Below, piece by piece: positions 28,801 to 40,800 of a stretch of DNA of 64,000 nucleotides (positions are counted from its first letter, which is position 1; each line of letters begins with the position of its first letter). Source of the stretch: Mactromeris polynyma (taxonomy: Eukaryota > Mollusca > Bivalvia > Venerida > Mactridae); NCBI GenBank assembly GCA_032209605.1, contig JASFXZ010000016.1, forward strand, positions 3,162,001-3,226,000, read 5' to 3'. Both the position numbers and the translations under genes were made by a program. The notes beneath the pieces were generated by a model that saw only the letters and a list, made by a program, of their open reading frames with translations, searched no databases and was not told the origin of the DNA.

Positions 28801-31800
28801 AATTGTTTTGTGATTTCATATAATTCATATAACGTTCTTTTAATTATCTTCCCCTTATATCTGTTATGACATACAGAGCATGTTTATACTGTTATTCTTA
28901 ATTTGTTATCAATATGATGTGAAGATTTGTGATGAACATGTTTTGTTGTGTAGATGTAAGTAACTAATACATACCCAGCACATTGACTTCATGTTGAGTA
29001 AGAATCCTTTGTAACTCATGCCAAAGTATGCACAGGTTAAACAACATGCCTATTGCCAATTATTCAAACCAGGTTTGCAGAAAGCACCTGTTGCAAGGCA
29101 CAAAATGGCGGAATTAGTTTTCGTGTTGCGCAATACAACACTAGATTGTGTTCTAATGATGCGAGACATCTGTTTTTCACACCAATCTCTGCCATAGAGA
29201 TTTCACAGACATGCAGTGGTAATTACTGGAGCTAAAAGGTGGAATTGACATCAAACTTTCCCTCTCTGTGGATTTGTTTATGAAAAATGACAAATCTTAT
29301 TTTACTTGTTATCTTTGGTAATTATGATTACCATGCCCTAGCCTTGCGATGAAAGAATTGTAGGATGAGTTGACATGTTCTTATTGCAGTTTTCTCTATA
29401 TGTTTTTTCGATTGGCATGGTGTAATATGTCTCTTATCGTATTTGATCAAATGTGTGTTTTTTTATCAGCAAGTGTTCCAATCATTTCTCATCTTGTTTG
29501 CTTTAAATATTTTATGAGTTGACCTGTTGTATTGAACTTGTCAGGTTTGGAGATAATTTATCTGCAAACAATGATATGTATTCCATTTAAATTGTAATTT
29601 ACTTTTATTACCCATTTGTTAGCTTGCTTGTTACAAATATTTGTGCTTCAAATCGAGTCACTTAAAAGATGGCTTTATATTGGTATAAGCAGTAATGGCG
29701 TGTTTGTATAGTTTTGACTTGTCGTGTCTGGGCCGTGATTTGGACTGCTGACCGTTGTTAGTTTTGTACACCTCGACACTCAATGGACGATTGTTCTTCA
29801 AATACTGACTTAATTTCATCAATGTCTGTCCGTTGTACATATTTGTATTGTATGTTATGTATCGACTGATTGGAATTTAATTGGCTGAGTGCCCTCCCTG
29901 TCTGCAAAGTCAGGAATAGAGATCACTATAATGTCATCGTTGTTACTATAATAAACAACTAGACAGTCTAGAATGAAGTGTTGCTTGTAATAGCTACTGT
30001 CTGATATAATTTCCCTACGTTTGTCCCAAACAAGCGGCAACTACATTCAGTGTCAGAGATGATTTATTCTCCTGGCTTTGTTCTCATAGATATTATGCCA
30101 TTCATTAAAAGTCTGGTAGGTGATAATTGTCAAAACATATCTATTGTTTTTCATGTCAGTTTGTTTTGTTCTGATATTTGTATTGGAAGTGGGTTGGTTC
30201 TCAGAGTTTTGGCACAAGTAACAGGTGAAATTACCCAGCTGTAGAGAGATAAATGTAAGATTCTGGTGCCTAAGTGCAGTATTTTGGCAGATCTGTACTG
30301 CTATAATTTATTGAAATGCAGGTTCACTGAAATTGTATTAGAGATGCTTTTGTGTGTTCCAGGTGATTGAAGCATGGTTAAATTGCTGCAGTAAAAATGT
30401 GCTCATTGTTTTATTCTGAGAATTCTTATTTTCCCTGTTGAACAATTAACTTCTTGTGAACAATAGTAGAATAGTTGTAAGGTCTGCAGATTGTTAACTA
30501 ATTCGTGTAAATTGGCTTATTGTAGAAATTGCTTCATGATGTTGTTGTCATTAACAACAACACTTTGGTGTTGTCTGTTGTTTATATTTTTTACTGGCAT
30601 ACTTGAAAAGTGGAGAAGAAGTCTGCTTAGGATGATGGTAATATAACATGTAGATTCATCTAGCAGACCGTCCTTTGTACAGTAAAACCTCACCTAAAGA
30701 CCACCTCAATAATAAGACCACTTCAAACACCATTTTCATGTCCATTTTCACTGTTTATCTCTTTATTCAACCTCAGTATTAAGACCACCTCAATAAGAAG
30801 ACCAGTTTTCAAGGGTCTCAAAGGTGGTCTTATAATTGAGGTTTAACTGTACTTAAATTTGAACTAGCGTTATTGTTTTGTGTACAAAATATTTTTTGTT
30901 GATGATAAGTTTGTATTCATGAAGTCACAGGTGTGATGACTGGTCTGTAAATGAGATCAGGTATGTTTGTTTGTGCGGTCACTGGCTGATGACTGGTCTG
31001 TAAATGAGATCAGGTATGTTTGTTTGTGTGGTCACTGGCTGATGACTGGTCTGTAAATGAGATCAGGTATGTTTGTTCGTGCGGTCACTGGCTGATGACT
31101 GGTCTGTTAATGATATCAGGTATGTGTGTTTGTGCGGTCAATGGCTGATGACTGGTTTGTTAATGAGATCAGGTATGTGTGTTTGTGCGGTCAATGGCTG
31201 ATCACTGGTCGGTTAATGAGATCAGGTATGTGTGTTTGTGCGGGCAATGGCTGATGACTGGTCTGTTAATGAGATCAGGTATGTTTGTTTGTGCGGTCAA
31301 TGGCTGATGACTGGTTTGTTAATGAAATCAGGTATGTGTGTTTGTGCGGACACTGGCTGATGACTGGTCTGTTAATGAGATCAGGTATGTGTGTTTGTGC
31401 GGACACTGGCTGATGACTGGTTTGTTAACGAGATCAGGTATGTGTGTTTGTGTGGTCACTGACTGATGACTGGTTTGTTAATGAAATCAGGTATGTTTGT
31501 TTGTGCGGTCAATGGCTGATGACTGGTCTGTTAATGAGATCAGGTATGTTTGTTTGTGCGGTCACTGACTGATGACTGGTCGGTTAATGAGATCAGGTAT
31601 GTGTGTTTGTGTGGTCACTGACTGATGACTGGTTTGTTAATGAAATCAGGTATGTGTGTTTGTGTGGACACTGGCTGATGACTGGTTTGTTAATGAGATC
31701 AGGTATGTGTGTTTGTGCGGACACTGGCTGATGACTGGTTTGTTAATGAGATCAGGTATGTGTGTTTGTGCGGTCAATGGCTGATGACTGGTTTGTTAAT

Positions 31801-34800
31801 GAGATCAGGTATGTGTGTTTGTGCGGTCAATGGCTGATGACTGGTCGGTTAATGAGATCAGGTATGTGTGTTTGTGCGGGCAATGGCTGATGACTGGTCT
31901 GTTAATGAGATCAGGTATGTTTGTTTGTGCGGTCAATGGCTGATGACTGGTTTGTTAATGAAATCAGGTATGTGTGTTTGTGCGGACACTGGCTGATGAC
32001 TGGTCTGTTAATGAGATCAGGTATGTGTGTTTGTGCGGACACTGGCTGATGACTGGTTTGTTAATGAGATCAGGTATGTGTGTTTGTGTGGTCACTGACT
32101 GATGACTGGTTTGTTAATGAAATCAGGTATGTTTGTTTGTGCGGTCAATGGCTGATGACTGGTCTGTTAATGAGATCAGGTATGTTTGTTTGTGCGGTCA
32201 CTGACTGATGACTGGTCGGTTAATGAGATCAGGTATGTGTGTTTGTGTGGTCACTGACTGATGACTGGTTTGTTAATGAAATCAGGTATGTGTGTTTGTG
32301 TGGACACTGGCTGATGACTGGTTTGTTAATGAGATCAGGTATGTGTGTTTGTGCGGACACTGGCTGATGACTGGTTTGTTAATGAGATCAGGTATGTGTG
32401 TTTGTGCGGTCAATGGCTGATGACTGGTTTGTTAATGAGATCAGGTATGTTTGTTTGTGCGGTCAATGGCTGATGACTGGTTTGTTAATGAGATCAGGTA
32501 TGTGTGTTTGTGCGGACAATGGCTGATGACTGGTTGGTTAATGAGATCAGGTATGTGTGTTTGTGCGGTCAATGGCTGATGACTGGTTTGTTAATGAAAT
32601 CAGGTATGTGTGTTTGTGCGGACACTGGCTGATGACTGGTCTGTTAATGAGATCAGGTATGTGTGTTTGTGCGGACACTGGCTGATGACTGGTTTGTTAA
32701 TGAGATCAGGTATGTGTGTTTGTGTGGTCACTGACTGATGACTGGTTTGTTAATGAAATCAGGTATGTTTGTTTGTGCGGTCAATGGCTGATGACTGGTC
32801 TGTTAATGAGATCAGGTATGTTTGTTTGTGCGGTCACTGACTGATGACTGGTCGGTTAATGAGATCAGGTATGTGTGTTTGTGCGGTCACTGGCTGATGA
32901 CTGGTTTGTTAATGAGATCAGGTATGTGTGTTTGTGCGGACACTGGCTGATGACTGGTTTGTTAATGAGATCAGGTATGTGTGTTTGTGTGGTCACTGAC
33001 TGATGACTGGTTTGTTAATGAAATCAGGTATGTGTGTTTGTGCGGACACTGGCTGATGACTGGTTTGTTAATGAGATCAGGTATGTGTGTTTGTGTGGAC
33101 ACTGGCTGATGACTGGTTTGTTAATGAGATCAGGTATGTGTGTTTGTGCGGACACTGGCTGATGACTGGTTTGTTAATGAGATCAGGTATGTGTGTTTGT
33201 GCGGTCAATGGCTGATGACTGGTTTGTTAATGAGATCAGGTATGTTTGTTTGTGCGGTCAATGGCTGATGACTGGTTTGTTAATGAGATCAGGTATGTGT
33301 GTTTGTGCGGACAATGGCTGATGACTGGTTGGTTAATGAGATCAGGTATGTGTGTTTGTGCGGTCAATGGCTGATGACTGGTTTGTTAATGAAATCAGGT
33401 ATGTGTGTTTGTGCGGACACTGGCTGATGACTGGTTTGTTAATGAGATCAGGTATGTGTGTTTGTGCGGACACTGGCTGATGACTGGTTTGTTAATGAGA
33501 TCAGGTATGTGTGTTTGTGTGGTCACTGACTGATGACTGGTTTGTTAATGAAATCAGGTATGTGTGTTGGTGTGGACACTGGCTGAAACCGATCTGTTGA
33601 TGAGGTGGGGTAGTGTGTTTGTGTGGTCACTGTATGATCACCGGTCTGTTGATGAGGTGGGATCAGTGTGTTCATGAGGTCACTGGCTGATGAGCGGTCC
33701 GTTGATGAGGTAGGAACAGTGTGTTTGTGTGGTCACTGTATGTACCATAATCATGTAACTCCCTGTCTTTCTATGGCAGAATACTGGTCAATGTAGATGA
33801 AAGGCTACTGTGTCCCAAATAAGGAATATAACGATTCAAGTTTGATCATTTTTCTGCCTGCTTATTGCTTTGTCCGTTTCCAGAAGATCTCTGTCCATAG
33901 TACGCAGTATTTTGATAGATGAAAGCAAAACTGACTTATCTGCATTTAAATATGGAAGTTAGAAGACTAGTTTTACTTTCTCACATTTGATTTATCTTGG
34001 AGTACATTTGGCAGGTTATGGCTGTTCATAGCTTATAATGTTAGTATTGTAGTTGATGATGTATTTATGGCTCAAGTTGGAATTGTTACAATTTTGTTAT
34101 ATATTACATTTAACTTCCCCTATAGTCTGTAAGTTTGCCAGGACTAGTGAGTTATATCTGTCAGTGTTCTAGTTATATTGGAACTCTCTTGGTACGGGGG
34201 GGGGGGGGGGGGAATGTCCTTACTGACATCTTGCATCAGATTTAACATTTCATGGTTAAAATGCGTGGTTGTCCTGACTGCTTTTATGGTATCACTTGGT
34301 CCCTAGGGAGTTTACGAGACACGGAGAATTGTCTGAAGTCATTGGAAGCTCAGTTCATGATTCAAGTCTTTATCACATATTTAGTAGGGGTGTCAATAAG
34401 AGCCAGAAGCTGCTAAAATTACCTGGTAACGTTATCATCATCACCTAGCTCCTTTTCTTGTATGAGTGGTCATAATTAAGGGGAGTCTCCCCCCCCCAGA
34501 CCCCCACCTACTTTTGATGATTTTGCTGCTAATTAAAAAATAGTAACACCCCTGATTTAGTGTTTTTCCTTCCCCCTTTCCAAGAATAGAAAAGGGGTCA
34601 GGCACAAACCCCACCTTTTCCTCCATTACCTAGAATAAGTAAAGGACTTTGGCACAAAGCTTCATCCTTTTTCATCCCTTTCCTAGAATGGAAAACAAAA
34701 CACTACTAATTGCCACTTCATCAAAACTCAGGTACAGTTTTGCACCAAACTCTCAAAATAGCTTACTGAAGTTCAAGTCCACTGAGGGTTGTCGTGGGAA

Positions 34801-37800
34801 CTCAACTAAGGCATCAGTGTTCCTAAGTGTAATAAATTATACTTAGATACTTGGAAAATAATACCACATTTATTTTTATTGGCCTGATGTCTAGTCTGAT
34901 CAGAGAAAGATTCATATTATTGTTGTTTTGAAAGACAAGTTTATGTGTTTGAAATCAATGAAATATAGCGAAATTTTCCTATTGAGAGACATAATATTGG
35001 CTTACAGACATATTTATTGCTGATTCCAAGAAACTCCGATACAGCTTAAGGTGCCATTATGTTGATTGTTAAGTTAATTGACCTTACGCCAATCGTATTG
35101 CTGCAAGAAGGGATTTTAATGTTGCAAACAAACAAACTCACTTTAGTTAAAATGTCAAAGTTTGAATCCATTTACAGATAGCAAGTTCGTGTAGTTTATT
35201 ATATAATTATCCAGTGCAGTTTCAAGAAGATGTTAATATTGATCAAAATTATTAATGGATTGGGAGAAAAAATCAGTGTTTTTGAACGTGCGGCTATTAC
35301 TGAATGTTGATGGGATCAAGGGTTTAACACAAAAATGTAGTATCTGAGTTTAAGTATTGATGCGCCAACAATACTTTTGCCCCAAACCCGGTATATAGAT
35401 CGGTAAAAGTCACTATTGATAATGTACTGCTTCTTAAATTAAAAATCATCAACATTTTTATTCAGAAAGATTACGGACTCAAGTTCTGTATTTTATGTCA
35501 GATAGATCTGTATATAGAGGATCTGACATGAGTGTTCATGTTTTATTTAATTTATTAAAGGAGTCGGTAAAAATGATATAATGCCAGGCTTTGCCGAGCA
35601 TTATATCATTCGCCGATGAGTTTAATAAATTCAATAAAATATAAACACGAATGCTAGATTCTATTTATCACATAACTTGTAAACGGGCTTAAAACAAAAG
35701 AAATCTAATAGACTCGTTTCTCAAGCCGCCCCTGCATTGACGTCTTCTGTGATTCGGTCGAGAAAAATAGTTCCAAAGATTTTCTCAAAATAAAAAAACG
35801 ACGAGTAATACCGATAATTAACCGGATTTAATTTCGACCTATGTTGAAATTTAAAACAAAACAAACAACTAACAACATGATCGATTATTTACTACCGTTT
35901 TAAGGAAAGCATTGAAGAAGTTCAAAATTTAGTGCACACGCGCTGCTGTGACGACATGAGGCCGTGACGCCACTGAGTAAATTCTAAAGTTAAATCATCG
36001 GAGGTACATTGACTGAACGTAAATCAACAGATCTACGTTGACATAGTTGGATATATGTCACAGTGAGTGGCTTTCGCTCTCCATCAGTCGTACTCGTTTT
36101 CTCGGACGATGGATTGCATCAGTGTGTGGTCTATTCTGATAGACCATTACATAACATTTCCACCATGGTCCGGATGATGGACAGTGTTGATACCTCCAGA
36201 CAAGCTGAAATGTGCACTCGCATCGCATCTCGCAATGGAAAAATGGAAAGAATTCGGATAAACATTTGTTTATGAAGCTGTTTGACATTTAGACGATCGC
36301 AAAATGCTGAATATTTGTCGTAGACCGATACGTGAAAGTCGGCCATGTTTGTTTGGATTTCTGACAGCGCGTATTAATATGTGATGTGGCCCTAATTTGC
36401 ATAAATAATCCACTAGTGGATTATGAGAAATAATGCATAGGTTATAATCACTCCCGCGTCGTATGTTATGTGATAAATTACAATCCTGTACGGTTATTTT
36501 TCTATAATTTGTTCCTAATTGAAATTCAAGAACCACATTTGTTAATAAATAACTGATGCAGCATTGAAAGAAAATCTTCATCTATGCATTTGAATAAAAT
36601 CTATTAATGTATCAAGGATGTAAGTCTTGCACATTTTGTATAAATAATGGTCTATATAATTGCTTTTTCTTTTATGCTTAGAATGCTTGTAGAAAATGTA
36701 ACGTCCTTAATGAACACAATGAATGGGAAACCTTCTCCTGATTTTGCGTGTTTTTGCTTCATTTATGAAAAGATACGAGAAAATTGAAATTATGAGAAAT
36801 AACTCAGGTTTTATGTTCCTCGGAAGATTATAAGGTTGAAATCCATGCCTTAATAGGAGATAAAATTGATGTTATTGATAAACTGAACCTTAGGTCTGTA
36901 TGATAAATGATGAACCATCATTGCTGTATGGATTTATATTGAATTTAATGGACTCGGTCAATTATACTGTCCTTTATTGAGAGGCTGGTAATATCTTTCT
37001 AAGGACTCATTGGGAACAGAGGAAATTTCCTGTGTTTTATAGAAAAAGAAATGTGTTGTCAGGTTTTTTGTTGATTTTATAAATATGAAAATATGGTAAA
37101 ACAAGAATTTAGGTTTAGACTGGTACTCATTTAGTAGACTGGTACGCAGATTGTAGAGTGTAACTCATGTTATAGACTGGAACTTAGTTTGTAGATTTGT
37201 ATTCATTGTGTAGACTAGAACTTGTGCTGTAGACTGGTACTCATAGTATAGACTGGCACTCTCGCTGTAGACTGGTACTCAGGTTGCAGACTGGTACTCG
37301 TGGTACAGACTGGTACTCATGTTGTAGACTGGTACTCATAGTATAGACTGGTACTCATAGTATAGACTGGTACTCAGGTTGCAGACTGGTACTCGTGGTA
37401 CAGACTGATACTCATGTTGTAGACTGGTACTCATGCTGTAGACTGATACTCATTCTGTAGACTGGTACTCATAGTGTAGACTGGTACTTGGGTAATGTAC
37501 ATGTATATACTGGAACTTAAGTTGTAGACTGCTACTCAGGTTGTAGATTGGTACTCATGCTGTAGACTGCTACTCATGCTGTAAACTGGTTCTAAGGTTT
37601 TAGACTGGTACTCATGCTGTAAACTGGTTCTAAGGTTTTAGACTGGTACTCATGCTGTAAACTGGCACTCGTACACTGGTACTCATGCTGTAAACTGGTT
37701 CTAAGGTTTTAGACTGGTACTCATGCTGTAAACTGGCACTCATACACTGGTACTCATGCTGTAGACTGGTACTCATGCTGTAAGCTGGCACTCATACACT

Positions 37801-40800
37801 GGTACTCATGCTGTAGACTGGTTCTAAGGTTGTAGACTGGAACTCAAGTGTTGCAGAGAAGCACTGGTACTTAGGTTACAGACTGATCCTGTTGTTGACT
37901 GGGACTCAGGTTGTTGGTAGGAACTTGTTTGTCTTTAGGATTTTAGTTCTCAGGTACTTGGGTAAACCAAACAGGGCCATCATGGCCCTCTGGTTTCATA
38001 TGCTTTTGCTACTGGTTGATATCTTCAAAAGTTTTATCTGATAGACCTTAATAAATTAAGCCTGAAGATGTGGAATGCAAAATGATGTTTTGATATTTAC
38101 CTAACATGAGATGTCTGTATTTTATTTTACAGTAATTACATTTGTCTAGAATTGTAAATTGTGTCATACTTAATGATTCATATTGATGTCTTGAAGACGA
38201 AATTCATTCCTAGTCAGTCCTCGCTTGGTGGACTGAATATAAATCCCTTGCACATAATTAGTTACATTTAAAAACAGCTGCAGAAATACTGCTTTGGCTT
38301 AAACTTCATTGATTACTGCATTCAGATACTGTGCAAAATCTAGCAAATTCATGAGATCTAATTTTAATTGATTTTGCAGTTTGTGAAGTCATGAAAATGA
38401 GACTGTAATCCTGGTGTTCTAACATCTAGGATTGAGTATTATTAGGAAAACAATTCAATTAAGTAGCTATGGAAATATTAGATTCAATTGTAAAAACTCG
38501 CTTAATGAACAGATTAGAGATCCTCCGCAAAGATAGAATTACCGGAACTACTTTTTTATAAAGACAGGTATCACTGTTCTATTGAATTGTTGAGATAAAT
38601 GCAGGATTCAATTTACCGATTTTTTTCAGTCCTCTAAATGTGATTTACTATTCAAATGCTGTAATTACCCGCAAAATGTGTGATTGTATAATCACTCACT
38701 GTAGTCTGTTGCTGTTATTTGTCCCATCCCTCCTGAATATATCGTAAAAATAATTTCCGCCTTAAGAGTACCTCGACTTACAAGCTTTGTGTCTGGGCTA
38801 ATTGACGTTGTCGTAGAAAAAAGGCAATGGCAGAGAATTACAGATGAGTGTTGAGTAATGGAAGTTTAGGTGACTCTATGTGACAGCTGATGCCATGTGA
38901 CACATGATTTATTTCATCTTCATCGATTCTTTGAAATGGGAAACAAATTAACAAATCTCATTTTGACAGGAAATAAATTGAAATTAGAGACACAGAGAAA
39001 TCAATTTTAGGGATATGTGTATAGTTAGAGAAAGAATTGTTCAACAAACAGAAACATAGCACATGCTGATCCTCACTGTTTTTAACTGATAATTATTGAT
39101 TGGCGTACATCCTCGGAGCGAGAATATTCCGTGGTGGTTTTAATTTGCGATATATTTGGTCGTAATAATGTTTTTCCATTTGTCTGGATAATGTCTCGGG
39201 GGACACCAGTTTGGTGATACCGAATATCTTAAACAATTATTTCATGAAAACTTGTCTACTCTATGCCATCGAGACTGTCATGTGACTGATTTCATGTTCT
39301 GTATGTGTCGTTACTCGTGTTCTTGACGATATTAATGCCTATCCAGATTTTCCTTGGAGAATTATCTAAGCGATAGTGTGATATATTTGATAATAATATC
39401 ATCCGTTAGCAAAATAATTGTTCTTTAATAGATGAATAAAAGTGAATATTCTCCATTAAAATTGATGGAAAATATTCTCTGAAGTGTATGATATGATATG
39501 TCTCTGTTACAAATGGTTTGACCCCGACTGGCATTTACAGTCATAGAACCATGTTGACTGTGTCTGGTTTCTGTTTCGTTGATGTTTCATTGTGTAAAAT
39601 CATTCAATTTATTTAAGCTGAGATTTAAATGAAAGCATTATTCTTATTTGAATCACTTGAGTTCTCTCCCTGGAAATTGCAATCATGACTTATGAAGATG
39701 TATTGTCGTGATCTTCGTGGGTTTGAGCCCCGGATGCCCTCCAGGTTGAGCAGGCTATAAATTACCTGCTATACTATCGCTTTTGTTTTGAATGGGCGGA
39801 CATTGTGCAGTATGTTGTATAAATCGGACCTGAACACCAAGGTAGCAGCCACTGAGACTTGTCGTGTATCACTGTACTGCATATCTTGGTTCTAGCCTTT
39901 TATACAAATTAATGGTTGCTTACATCGAAAAACCTTAATTTTTTAACATGATGAATTTGTGTTATGGAGTCTATTTCTTTTAACAGAACTATCGTACATG
40001 GACCAATCAAATCTGTTAATGTATCTATCAGGATTGGTACCTATGTTGATCTTACAGTGTTCATCCAAACATTGTATAAATGGGAACCATCCTAAGACAC
40101 CATTTATATATACTGTATATGGCGTCATAATTATGTTGTTGTTATTGTTCTTGCCTTTTCATACATACGTTTTGCTACGTATATCCATATACTAATCTTT
40201 GAACATGCTACACTGGCCTTTGGTTGACCATTCTTCATTACACTGTTACTGATCTATGGTACATCAACTGATCTCAGTTTTACCTATCCACGTCCTATAT
40301 ACAAAGGACCTCTTTTTGGACAGTACCGGTGTAACAGGCCAGTTCTTCCCCCCAGTCCAGTTCTTCCCCGGGGAAGAACTGGACCGGTCCAGTTCTTCCC
40401 CGGGGAGGTTTTGGACTAGTCCAGTTCTTCCCCACCCAGTCTGTTTCTTCCCCGGGGAAGTTCTGGACCGGTCCAGTTCTTCCCCCCTAGGAAATTATTT
40501 TATTTTCAACTTTCACGCCCTGGAAATTATCTAATTTTTTGTGTGAGGGTGGGGAAGTTCTTGACCGGCCCAATTCTTCCCCCCTTGGAAATTATTTTAT
40601 TTTCAACTTTTTAACCTTGAAAATGTTGTTATTTTTCATGTTAGGGTGGGGAAGTTCTGGACCGGTCCAGTTCTTCTCCCCTAGTAAAATATTTTATTTT
40701 TTCTTCTGAGGGTGGGGAAGTTCTGGACTAGTCCAGTTCTTCCCCCCTAGGAAATTATTTTATTTTCAACTTTTTAACCTTGAAAATGTTCTTATTTTTC

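Noticed and set aside
36058..36581. Four overlapping short frames on both strands in the GC-richer island
   Set aside because: None resembles a transposase or other known protein by eye; overlapping frames on both strands argue against real coding. Kept as part of a possible element only.
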